A DNA stretch of 64,000 bases from Streptomyces collinus (lineage in GTDB: Bacteria > Actinomycetota > Actinomycetes > Streptomycetales > Streptomycetaceae). Numbering within the stretch: position 1 is the stretch's first letter; each line of letters starts with the position of its first letter. The notes beneath the pieces were generated by a model. It made no database searches. It was not told the DNA's origin and saw only the letters and a list, made by a program, of their open reading frames with translations. Shown here in pieces: positions 35,827 through 43,490 of the stretch. The position numbers and the translations under genes are program-made. The DNA lies in contig NZ_CP133771.1 in the NCBI RefSeq assembly GCF_031348265.1, positions 5,952,001 through 6,016,000 on the forward strand. The letters run 5' to 3'.

Positions 35827-36081
35827 GTGGATGACGAACTCTGGCTGACGGCCCGAGAGGCCGCCGACCTGACGGACGTCAGCGTCGTGACGGTCTACTC
35901 GTGGGTCCGCTGAGGCCGCTTGAAAGTCGGAGGCCTCGATCACCGAGGCCAGAAGTTCTTCCGCCACATCGATGTCGCGAAGGCCGAGAAGGCCACCCGG
36001 GCCATAGCCAAGTCCTGGTGCCCGCTGCCTGACCTCGGAGCCGACTACCTCGGCATGACCATCCCCTGCTCCGTTACGTAG
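35827..36081 (+). pseudogene. Helix-turn-helix/excisionase-like gene broken by an in-frame TGA
   Basis: Reads DDELWLTAREAADLTDVSVVTVYSWVR, then TGA at 35911-35913, then in the same frame GRLKVGGLDHRGQKFFRHIDVAKAEKATR up to a TAG at 36079-36081 (85 codons). This is a MerR/Xis-type winged HTH in which a single CGA-to-TGA change would restore the expected Arg-Arg turn between helix and wing. GGAGGG precedes the GTG. It is either a recent nonsense pseudogene or a read-through gene. Confidence 0.8.
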
Positions 36082-36422
36082 TAGTCGCCCATGCAGGTCG
36101 GGAACGCTGAGCTATCTCCGGGCTCTCCGCGCATCTGGGACGACGTACAGAACTTGAAGAGGATCTGCCGCTTCTGTTGGTAGGTCAGTCCGGCGGGATG
36201 GTTGTCCTGTTGCGTTTGCACTGATGGCGACGACGAAGGGGTGTCCGTGTCGTCCTGGGCATTCCCAATCAAGACACCCACAACGAACGCTGCGGCGGAG
36301 GCGACGACGGCCACCTGGACCACCGGCCGCTTCCACCAAGGCGTCTGCATCCTCGCCAGGATGCGCTGATACTCCGGGTCGTTCTCGTACTCGTCCCGCC
36401 AGCGGTACCGAACCCGTTTCAC
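36045..36422 (-). CDS. Small membrane-anchored hypothetical protein
   Basis: 125 aa from GTG at 36422, with GGAGGGGG upstream. N-terminal charged part (RVRYRWRDEYENDPEYQRILARMQTPWWKRP), one TM helix (VVQVAVVASAAAFVVGVLIG), then a Ser/Thr/Gln-rich stretch and a Cys-containing outer part (ILFKFCTSSQMRGEPGDSSAFPTCMGDYYV). A type II membrane topology with two Cys that could pair outside. The 3' end overlaps the HTH pseudogene tail. Function unknown. Confidence 0.7.
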   Translation of the reverse strand: MKRVRYRWRDEYENDPEYQRILARMQTPWWKRPVVQVAVVASAAAFVVGVLIGNAQDDTDTPSSSPSVQTQQDNHPAGLTYQQKRQILFKFCTSSQMRGEPGDSSAFPTCMGDYYVTEQGMVMPR

Positions 36423-36616
36423 GGCGACCCCCTCCAGCCCGACTGGCACCTTGATCGTGCACGGAGAGCCGGGCCGCACAGGTTATCCATGAGGTGTGCA
36501 TGGGATCTACACACATGTCTCAACTGTGACCTGGCCGCCCAGAGCGTCATGACGGCCGTCAGCACGGCCCCGTCCCCCGTCAGCACACACACGTGCTGGT
36601 CCCGGTTGTATGAGGA

Positions 36617-37255
36617 TCAGGGTGAGCTGGAATGACCGTCGGCCGGCTCACTCTGTTCGGCCTTGGGCAGCGTGGGCAATGAGGAGTTCGACAGCTTGAT
36701 GATGACCGCAGCTCGCAGATGGGCCTTGATGGTCGGCTCTTGCTCCTCGCCCAACAGCTCAATCGCCTTGTCCAGATCGCTCTGGCGCTTCATGTCTTCA
36801 CGCAGCCCCCTGCTCTGGGCCTCCATATGGCGCAAGGCGGCATCAGCGCGCTTGTGGAACAAGGTGCCGATCGCCACGGTCAGCAGTCCAGCCACGCTGG
36901 CAACGACGGAAGCGTACTGATCACCGATGGTGTCAGCGCGGAAGATGGCAAGACCGATCCCAGTGATCAGAATGCCACCGCCGATGATCGACGCGAACAG
37001 GCTCACGTAGAAGCTCGCTCGCGCCTGTGTGAGCCCATAGCTGTAGTACCGGATCAGTAGCTTGGTGAACTTCGCGCTGTCCTTCTCCTCCGGCGTCGGG
37101 TGCTCAGACGCAGTGCCCTCTGGCAGGAGTTCTTCGGTCAGCGCGGCCCGTTCTCGGTCAACTGCTTTCCCGAACTTGCTCGTCACAAGGGCCGAAAGCC
37201 CAGTTCCTACGGCTCCGACTGCTGCCGCGATTACTGCTGCGATCCCTGCTTCCAC
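36617..37255 (-). CDS. TRADD-N-associated-type two-TM membrane protein
   Basis: 212 aa from GTG 37255 (AAGGATC upstream). A hydrophobic N-terminal segment (EAGIAAVIAAAVGAVGTGLSALV) precedes the pattern LIRYYSYGLTQARASFYVSLFASIIGGGILITGIGLAI and a second TM (ASVVASVAGLLTVAIGTLF), followed by a helical cytoplasmic tail (HMEAQSRGLREDMKRQSDLDKAIELL). The YSxGLxQARxSFxxS...G motif is what I know from the TRADD-N-associated two-TM domain, found next to bacterial conflict and STAND systems. Possible membrane effector; inference. Confidence 0.7.
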   Translation of the reverse strand: MEAGIAAVIAAAVGAVGTGLSALVTSKFGKAVDRERAALTEELLPEGTASEHPTPEEKDSAKFTKLLIRYYSYGLTQARASFYVSLFASIIGGGILITGIGLAIFRADTIGDQYASVVASVAGLLTVAIGTLFHKRADAALRHMEAQSRGLREDMKRQSDLDKAIELLGEEQEPTIKAHLRAAVIIKLSNSSLPTLPKAEQSEPADGHSSSP

Positions 37256-37347
37256 CCCTTGATCCTTTCAGGGGCACCCCCGCTTCGGGGGGACTTCGCC
37301 CTGACCGGTCACCCGTCACCACACGCGTGCGAGGGGGTGAGCCGCCT

Positions 37348-37974
37348 GTGCCCCGAGCCTTCTCCGCACAGGACGAGGAGCGGCTCCGTCAGCTCCACGC
37401 TGACGGGCTCTCCCGCAACGAAATCCACCGCCAGACGGGGTGGGCTCTGGGGACCATCTCGAACCACGCCAAGCGCCTCGGGCTGCCCTTCGACAGGGAG
37501 GCAGTCAGGGCCGCCACTGACGCCCTTCAGGTCGACCTGAAGGCACAGCGACAGGAGATCCAGCAGGAGCTGCTGGAGCTGGCCCGGGAACAGATGGCAC
37601 GAGCCAGGGGCCGGTACCGCCTAACGGGCATGCCCCAGACCGGGGAGATCGCCGCCCAGTGGTTGGACCTTCCTCCGGCCAAGGAGTCGAAGGACCTGAC
37701 GACTTCCGCGATGAGCGCCCTAGCCCGGTTCGATCAGAAGGCCAAAGGCGACGCACGACTGTGCCTCGCCGCACCCCACCGGCCTCAGGCACGCTGGGGG
37801 TGTCGTCGACCAGAGAAGCCGCAACTGCTGGCCGCTACTGACTACCCCACTACGTCGGGCCAGGTGCACGCTTTCCAACTGTGGTGGTGGGGTGACGGGC
37901 CGGGTGTGGGGGCGTTCACCTGGGTTCATGGGCGGCTGGCCACCGGGCTGGGATCCGCTCCAGGTCTCGGCTGA
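37348..37974 (+). CDS. HTH-domain AICE protein, C-terminus probably altered
   Basis: 208 aa from GTG (GAGGGGG upstream). The N-terminal HTH (EERLRQLHADGLSRNEIHRQTGWALGTISNHAKRLGL) and following helical region (LQVDLKAQRQEIQQELLELAREQMARARGRYRL) are a well-conserved mobile-element family resembling phage small-terminase-type DNA binders. After SAMSALARFDQKAKGD the sequence turns into low-quality composition (RLCLAAPHRPQARWGC), suggesting a frameshift or replaced tail near 37745. Confidence 0.7.
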   Translation: MPRAFSAQDEERLRQLHADGLSRNEIHRQTGWALGTISNHAKRLGLPFDREAVRAATDALQVDLKAQRQEIQQELLELAREQMARARGRYRLTGMPQTGEIAAQWLDLPPAKESKDLTTSAMSALARFDQKAKGDARLCLAAPHRPQARWGCRRPEKPQLLAATDYPTTSGQVHAFQLWWWGDGPGVGAFTWVHGRLATGLGSAPGLG

Positions 37975-38059
37975 ACGGCGGTGAACCGTGCTGAATGAGA
38001 CGAAAACTGAGACGGCCCGTCCAGTGGCCGCTGTCAGTGGCCTCGCCTAGTCTCCGGCC

Positions 38060-38566
38060 ATGAGCGTGATCGGTGAGTATCTGCGTGTCACGGCTGCTGA
38101 GCTTGACCAGGCGATCCGAGACCCCGACTGGGCTCTGGACTTCGTCGAAGAGGTGCAGGACGCCGAGGAGGAGACGGAGCCCTGCGCCGGCCGAAGCGCG
38201 TCACTTCACCACATACAAGGCTTGGGACTTGCTCCGCTTCCTGCTGGCGCGCACCGGGTTCCCCGTGAACGTGATCCACGGTGAGGAGCCGTTCGCCGAG
38301 GATGAGGATGGGGGGTACGGGCCTCCGAGGTACCTGCGGCCTGAGCGGGTCCGGCTCGCGGCGGAAGCTCTGCGGGCTACCAGTTATGCCCAGCTCATCA
38401 GTGACGTGGAGCCTGCTGAACTGACCAGCACCGAGGTGTATCCGCTCGGATGGAGTGAGCCAGCCTCCCTGGAGTGGAGTGGGGGCGTCCCTGGTACGAC
38501 GGCCTCACACAGTTTTTCGACGCTGCTGCCAGGGCAGACGACGCGATGCTCGTCTGGCTGGACTGA
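38060..38566 (+). pseudogene. DUF1877 (YfbM-like) gene with two frameshifts
   Basis: Starts SVIGEYLRVTAAELDQAIRDPDWALDFVEEVQD in one frame, continues AEARHFTTYKAWDLLRFLLARTGFPVNVIHGEEPF ... SYAQLISDVEPAELTSTEVYPLGW in a second frame, and ends RPWYDGLTQFFDAAARADDAMLVWLD-stop back in the first frame. Together these make a complete DUF1877 protein of ~168 aa. The shifts lie near 38165-38190 and 38465-38490. Function of the family is unknown, with links to toxin-immunity loci. Confidence 0.85.
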
Positions 38567-38591
38567 CGGGCCACGACAGCCGTGAGACCTC

Positions 38592-38604
38592 AGCTTGGGA
38601 AGCT
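38592..38604. promoter_or_regulatory. Inverted repeat AGCTT-GGG-AAGCT, copy 2
   Basis: Same 13-bp inverted repeat and flanks as at 35773-35785, 26 bp after the DUF1877 pseudogene. Confidence 0.45.
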
Positions 38605-39092
38605 CGGGTTCTGGCGGCAGTTGCTGTGTTGACCTGTGGCGGAGCGGCGTTCAGGCTGTGTCTTCGTCCACGGCCGGCCCCGCTGTTCCCCATGGTTCCC
38701 CGCAGGATCTGGCATGCGCATGGCACGCCTGGTTCGCCGGGAAGGACCTTGGACGGGAGCTTGGTCTTGAGGGTCTGAGCCTTAGCCGACGCCAGTCCGC
38801 CACGATGGTGGGTGCGTCGAACGATTAGGCACGCGTGTGCCACAGCAACCACTACCGGGCCTCAGCCACGCTGGCCGCCGTCGTTCACCTGAGCAAGCCG
38901 CGACCAGGGAGGCGTGGTGACGAGACCTTGGGACCATGACTTCTTCGTCCCGAAGCAGGCTCTGCCTTGGGCTGGTCTGCCTGTCACCTGCGCTGATGGT
39001 CCGCAGGCGTTCGGGTTCGTCCACCGCTATTCTTCGGCGTTGCCACGCAGTTAACACTCACGCCTCAACGAACGGTCGATGCGGATGCGACT
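38605..39092. other. AICE stretch without a recognisable gene
   Basis: No convincing frame on either strand. A partial resemblance exists between CCTCAGCCACGCTGG near 38861 and CCTCAGGCACGCTGG near 37781, which may reflect shuffled element pieces. Confidence 0.4.
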
Positions 39093-39123
39093 GAGGCGTT
39101 CCGGCACGGGTCCGGAACGCCTC
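39093..39123 (-). terminator. Hairpin downstream of the STAND gene
   Basis: Perfect 12-bp stem GAGGCGTTCCGG/CCGGAACGCCTC with a 7-nt loop, about 65 bp past the stop of the STAND gene. Confidence 0.7.
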
Positions 39124-39188
39124 CCTATGATGCAGTCTCTGGCACTGTTGCTATCGTTGCGAGCGGAAGAGCGCTCTCGATTGCCAGC

Positions 39189-39545
39189 CTAAATCCCCAG
39201 TTGGGTTTTTAGGACTGCAGCCGCTAGAGAAGCCCCAATTGAATTAGCCATATCCCAGGCCCACCTACCAGCACTAGCGAGATGTTGCAGGGCCTTACCC
39301 TCGTCCCCCTGCCCTGCAGCTGTTGCTGCTTGTGAAACGGCAGCAACAGCGATGTCACGCTCCGGATCGTCGTCGTCCGCGCTCGCTGCGCGCATCGCCC
39401 GCCTAAGGTCGGCCAATTCGCTAGCAAGTCGCTGCAGGTCGATCCCCTCGCTGCTGCCGCCTTGGAATTTCTGGATAGTTACATCCTTCGCTTTGGACTT
39501 TGGGCCTACGGCCGCAGCTTGCTCGACCTCATACTTATCGCGCAT
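39189..39545 (-). CDS. Probable internal in-frame product: C-terminal domain of the STAND protein
   Basis: ATG at 39545 (codon 819 of the STAND gene) is preceded by AAAGGAGAA with ideal spacing, the best ribosome-binding site in this region. The 118-aa product starts MRDKYEVEQAAAVGPKSKA and has a helical second half (LQRLASELADLRRAMRA ... GDEGKALQHLASAGRWAWDMA). From memory, very similar ~110-aa proteins occur as independent genes beside NTPases and proteases in many bacteria, starting with the same DxYxVxQAxAVGP pattern. So both a fused and a free form are probably made; this is inference from sequence only. Confidence 0.6.
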   Translation of the reverse strand: MRDKYEVEQAAAVGPKSKAKDVTIQKFQGGSSEGIDLQRLASELADLRRAMRAASADDDDPERDIAVAAVSQAATAAGQGDEGKALQHLASAGRWAWDMANSIGASLAAAVLKTQLGI

Positions 39546-41999
39546 GTTTTCTTCTCCTTTGACAATAATCGACGGAACGGAGGCGTCGCGAAAAATGAAG
39601 GTGTTCGTTACGCCTTGTCTGGCTGGTTCCCTAAAGACGGAAGGGGCGTCAGGTCTCAATTCATCCTGACTTGCAACCTCAGCACCCTGCGGTAGTCCTA
39701 CTTGACTCATGAGTTCGAATTCAAGCGGTGAGGGCTTTTCCACCAATCGTACTACGTCGCCACTGAGACCGGTAAGTCCTGAGGGTAGGCGAGGGAAGTA
39801 GAATGCAGGATATGGTTCTAGGCCGTCCGGAATTTCATCCCAACACTTAATCCAAAACTTTTTGTCGTCAGTTTCAGATTCGGTAAGCGGACGCCCGAGG
39901 CAGTGGTGCATATACTCGACGTATGATTCGTTCGCTCCAGAGCACAGTGCGAGCATCGCCCTGAGCCACCAGGTGGCCGAATTGCGGGGCAGTGCTATAC
40001 CAGCGAGTGCAGCGTATGCACGCCGTGGTTCGCCGCAGCACATCCATGAGAACGCACCTTGAGCGGCGAGCGTTGGATATTTCTCACCCCGAGATGATGC
40101 CAGACTCGCATCCGCAGCCTTTGCAGCCTCTTCCCACTGCCCCGAAGATTGCATCTCTACGACCTCGCAGAGAGTTAAATATTCCCGATTCGCGTTCTGC
40201 TTAACGGCTTTCTTGACATTCGTTAGGGCGATTGAGTCATTGCGTCCACCTGCGAGAAAGAGGGCTTGTTCGAACAATCTCCACGAGTATGGAAGGGCAT
40301 CTTTAGTTGCGGATTGATACCCATCAAGTAGTAGATCTACCGCCTCGGAACCGCGATTTTCGCGCGTGAGTACATAGCCTCCGAGGCTGTAAATAGGAAT
40401 GCGCTGCGATGAGGGTGGCATTTCGCGAAGTGCTTCATCTAGAATTCTTAGTGAATCCCGAACTTTCCCGGAATTAAAAGCCAAGAGTGCTAGTTTTCGA
40501 TAGAAGATCCACGAATGACTCTGGTGAAGAGCTGCTATAGCTTGACGCGCTACAGATTCGGCAGCGCTATAGCCTTCAAACCTCGCCGACAGGTCCAAAC
40601 GAAGAAGCCAAGCGCCTGACTGGCTCGGAGAGCGCGTTGCATAAGTGACTTGCCGAAAAGCCAATAGGTCGTCATCTCGACGATTTCTCTTCATGAGAAG
40701 TCTTGCCAAGAGGTATCTGAGGTTCGAATACCCTCTGTCGCTACCAGCCAGTGCCGCCATAAGTACAGAAATCAGTTGCTGGGCAGCTTCTGATTCCTCT
40801 GGCATTCGCGTGATGTTCTTGTAGTTTTTCAAAAGTTGAGATCTGTAATTAGCGGCGATGGCTTCAAATTCTTCCCCCTTTTCGATCTTCAAGAGGTGAT
40901 AGCGGGCTTCGACAAAGCTTGCGCCGTTAGAAAGGAAAGGGGCGGTCGACCTCTGATCTCTAAAATGCCTCGTGAAATGTTCCGCCGCTTGAGTGTGTGC
41001 CATTCTGAGTCGGCGAGACTCCTTGGCGACTTGGCTTCTGGCAATCTCACGCACAATCGGGTTTAGGGAGAACCATCGAGTGCTGCGAGACAGGAAGAAT
41101 CTTTTGGAAAGCAATTGCTGGGCCGTGTGAGGATCTTCGATGATTCGAGAGAGCCTATCAATTGCGTCCTGGCGGAAGGGTGTTCTGTAAACCGAAAGCA
41201 TTTGAAGGAGTACTTTTGTACTTACTTCGAGATGCTCCAGGGAGCGTCGCGCTAGTCTTTCTTCTAGCTGCCTTACTAGTGTTGGAGCGACGATCTGGTC
41301 ACGTACTTCCCAAGCCTCGGATCCTAGCTGGATCAAGTCTTCGAGGGGCTCGTCCGCAAGGCAGGTCACAAAGATTTCCAGAGCCCTCGGGTTCCCCCCG
41401 AGCCACCGAACGATATCCGTCCGCTTCTCTGGTGGAATTTCTTCTTGGAGACCTCTCATGGATAGGAGGTTATCCAGAATATCGGAGCCTTGACTTTCAG
41501 TCGGTGGGTAAACGGTGTGGATGGCGGAATCATCCATCCATCTGCCACTGGGCAAGGATTGGCTGGTAACGAGAAGGAGGCGACCTGCCCCCGGTGTTCG
41601 CTGGGAGATTTGCGAAACCAGCTCCCGCAGTGGCGCTGGTGGCAAGCCCGTTTCTGGGTCGAGGAGTGCTTCAATGTTGTCGAGGACTACAAGGCACTGC
41701 TTGCGAAGGAAGGATAGAAGGCCTGCCTGTAAATCACCGTCCGACCGATCGGATATCTCCCGTTCCCCAAGTTCATCAAGTTCGGTTGCAATGAGAATCA
41801 GGAGATCTTCCCATCCGAGGCCACCTTCGGGCGTCACCACGCGGATGGCTGGAAAGTCGGCACGCCGGATCACCTCGTTGGCGATTCGGCTTTTCCCGAC
41901 TCCCCCGAATCCTTCCAAAATGCACACCTGAGGACCGGTGAGCAACCAGTCGTCACACAGCCAACGGATTAGCTCGTCCTGGGAAAGGCCTTGGGGCAC
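39189..41999 (-). CDS. STAND (NB-ARC-like) NTPase with C-terminal stand-alone-type domain
   Basis: 936 aa from GTG, with GGAGG 5 nt upstream. Walker A EGFGGVGKSR (29-38), Walker B QCLVVLDNIE (101-110), RLLLVTSQ sensor-like strand, and WLGGNPRAL as the GxP-type motif, then a winged-helix/helical region and TPR-like helices (about 400-720). The last ~118 residues (from Met819: DKYEVEQAAAVGPKSKAKD ... AGRWAWDMANSIGASLAAAVLK) form a distinct module. STAND ATPases are signal-responsive switches, many of them anti-phage sensors. No N-terminal effector domain is present. AT-rich third positions indicate transfer. A good internal ribosome-binding site precedes Met819. Confidence 0.88.
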   Translation of the reverse strand: MPQGLSQDELIRWLCDDWLLTGPQVCILEGFGGVGKSRIANEVIRRADFPAIRVVTPEGGLGWEDLLILIATELDELGEREISDRSDGDLQAGLLSFLRKQCLVVLDNIEALLDPETGLPPAPLRELVSQISQRTPGAGRLLLVTSQSLPSGRWMDDSAIHTVYPPTESQGSDILDNLLSMRGLQEEIPPEKRTDIVRWLGGNPRALEIFVTCLADEPLEDLIQLGSEAWEVRDQIVAPTLVRQLEERLARRSLEHLEVSTKVLLQMLSVYRTPFRQDAIDRLSRIIEDPHTAQQLLSKRFFLSRSTRWFSLNPIVREIARSQVAKESRRLRMAHTQAAEHFTRHFRDQRSTAPFLSNGASFVEARYHLLKIEKGEEFEAIAANYRSQLLKNYKNITRMPEESEAAQQLISVLMAALAGSDRGYSNLRYLLARLLMKRNRRDDDLLAFRQVTYATRSPSQSGAWLLRLDLSARFEGYSAAESVARQAIAALHQSHSWIFYRKLALLAFNSGKVRDSLRILDEALREMPPSSQRIPIYSLGGYVLTRENRGSEAVDLLLDGYQSATKDALPYSWRLFEQALFLAGGRNDSIALTNVKKAVKQNANREYLTLCEVVEMQSSGQWEEAAKAADASLASSRGEKYPTLAAQGAFSWMCCGEPRRAYAALAGIALPRNSATWWLRAMLALCSGANESYVEYMHHCLGRPLTESETDDKKFWIKCWDEIPDGLEPYPAFYFPRLPSGLTGLSGDVVRLVEKPSPLEFELMSQVGLPQGAEVASQDELRPDAPSVFREPARQGVTNTFIFRDASVPSIIVKGEENMRDKYEVEQAAAVGPKSKAKDVTIQKFQGGSSEGIDLQRLASELADLRRAMRAASADDDDPERDIAVAAVSQAATAAGQGDEGKALQHLASAGRWAWDMANSIGASLAAAVLKTQLGI

Positions 42000-42130
42000 C
42001 CCGAACCTCCAGCCTCTGTGTTACAGATCACCTCATCGTAGCCTCCTTGCCCCAGGGCACGCAGGACTTACGCGACCGCCCCAGCCACGACGTACCCCTT
42101 TCTCTGGCATCAGGTGGCTGATTGCCATGA

Positions 42131-42205
42131 GCGCGGCACGGGCGCCGGCCGGGCTGGAGCGGGGCGGAGACAGGAGCGCAGGCCCGGCCGGCGCCCGTGC
42201 CGCGC
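42131..42205. repeat. Perfect 24-bp inverted repeat (27-nt loop)
   Basis: Left arm 42131-42154 and right arm 42182-42205 are exact reverse complements, beginning GCGCGGCACGGGCGCC. The loop is purine-rich (GGAGCGGGGCGGAGACAGGAG). It lies 43 bp beyond the stop of the DUF1152 gene (minus strand) and 130 bp upstream of the STAND start, so it can end the first transcript and isolate the second. The region 42000-42248 holds nothing else. Confidence 0.95.
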
Positions 42206-42248
42206 GCGGGGAGCGGAGCGAGCCGCCTTGAACTCGTGAAGAAGGTTG

Positions 42249-43346
42249 TTACTCAGTAGTGGTTGTGATGCGCCACAAGGGAGCGTCGTACTGCTGCGGA
42301 CGGCTGTTGATGAGCAGTTGGCGTAGGTCCTCGCGCAGGGAGCCGTTGAGGTTCAGGGCCTCGGTGATGCGGCGGAACGTCGTGTGGGTGACTCCGCGGC
42401 TGCGGGCCTCGGCTTCGAACTGGTCGAGCTGAGACAGTACGGCCTCTCGGTCGAGCGGTGCCGGTGGCTGGTCCTTGAGCCATGCGGCCTTGTTGCGCTC
42501 GTAGTCGATTTCCGAGTAGCCGCAGATTTCGCGGCTGTGTGCCTCGACCTCGTCCAGGTTGGCGGTCGTCAGGATGGCGCGGGCCAACTGGTTGCGGGTC
42601 AGTGCCTCGTCCAGGTCGACCTCATGGACTGTCGGTCCTTCGTCGGTGAGGGGGACCGGGAGGCCGGCGTCTCGCATTTCGCAGGTGCCTCGCACGCCTC
42701 GGGCTGTTGCTGCGAGCATGCCGGTTGCCTCGGAGGGGTGCCATTCCAAGACCGAGCTGATCGGCTCGACGTCCTTCGCGGTGAGGGTGTGGATGAGCGG
42801 GCCGGAGATGCCGCGCAGTTCGTCGAGAGGGAGTTCGCCATCGAGGCCGGGCCCCGCCACCAACAGGCGGACGGGAGCGTTCACCTGGCAGCACGCGGCG
42901 AGCGTGACGGCGTCGGCGAGGGGGCTCTTCAGCGTCGGTTCATCGCCGCGGGCGAGGATGTCGCCGCCCACGTCCAGGAGATCGATCGAGGCCGGTGACA
43001 AGTGGTCCACCAGCTCGTCGAGTTGGCGGGTGACACCCTCGACCCCGTCGCGTGCGTCGATCAGCGCGAACGTGTGCCCGAGCTCTGCTGCAAGTCGGGG
43101 GAGAGTCGAACCCGCCGGAGCGATCGGACGGGCCTCGGCCGGCACTGCCCGGACTGCTGGGGTGAGGGGGAGGAGACCGGTGAAGTTGTCTGGTCCTCGG
43201 GGGCCCGGTACTGGGTCGACCAAGAGGCGGTCCCATGCGTACGTGAGGATCACCGCCTGGTCCTCGTCGCCGTAGAGGGCGGCGTGAATCATTGCGGCGG
43301 CGACTGCGTCGCCCCCTCCTCCTGCTGCGACGATCAACCGCGTCAT
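42249..43346 (-). CDS. DUF1152-family protein
   Basis: 365 aa. N-terminal TRLIVAAGGGGDAVAAAMIHAAL is a nucleotide-binding-like glycine loop, followed by AVILTYAWDRLLVDPVPGPR and SIDLLDVGGDILARGDE, the hallmark of DUF1152. Family function is unknown, though the fold suggests a ligand-binding enzyme. The C-terminal part (ALTRNQLARAILTTANLDEVEAHSREICGYSEIDYERNKAAWL) is helical. Often found in pSAM2-type elements beside the GntR gene, from which it is divergent. ATG 43346; ribosome-binding site weak. Confidence 0.88.
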   Translation of the reverse strand: MTRLIVAAGGGGDAVAAAMIHAALYGDEDQAVILTYAWDRLLVDPVPGPRGPDNFTGLLPLTPAVRAVPAEARPIAPAGSTLPRLAAELGHTFALIDARDGVEGVTRQLDELVDHLSPASIDLLDVGGDILARGDEPTLKSPLADAVTLAACCQVNAPVRLLVAGPGLDGELPLDELRGISGPLIHTLTAKDVEPISSVLEWHPSEATGMLAATARGVRGTCEMRDAGLPVPLTDEGPTVHEVDLDEALTRNQLARAILTTANLDEVEAHSREICGYSEIDYERNKAAWLKDQPPAPLDREAVLSQLDQFEAEARSRGVTHTTFRRITEALNLNGSLREDLRQLLINSRPQQYDAPLWRITTTTE

Positions 43347-43388
43347 GCGTCTCAGCCTACGGGGTGGGGGGTTGACCACTCACCCTAT

Positions 43389-43411
43389 AGTGGCTAGAGG
43401 CCATAGCCACT
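43389..43411. promoter_or_regulatory. GntR-1 operator upstream of its own gene
   Basis: AGTGGCTA-N7-TAGCCACT, a perfect 8-bp inverted repeat between the divergent DUF1152 and GntR-1 genes. The half-site AGTGGC/GCCACT recurs twice after the GntR-1 gene. Confidence 0.8.
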
Positions 43412-43490
43412 TGTATCGAGAAGCGGGCCTCAGCTCGGTAGCGGGGTGCCCGACTACTCGCCTGGGGGTCGCCTTGGGTGAGGAGGACTG

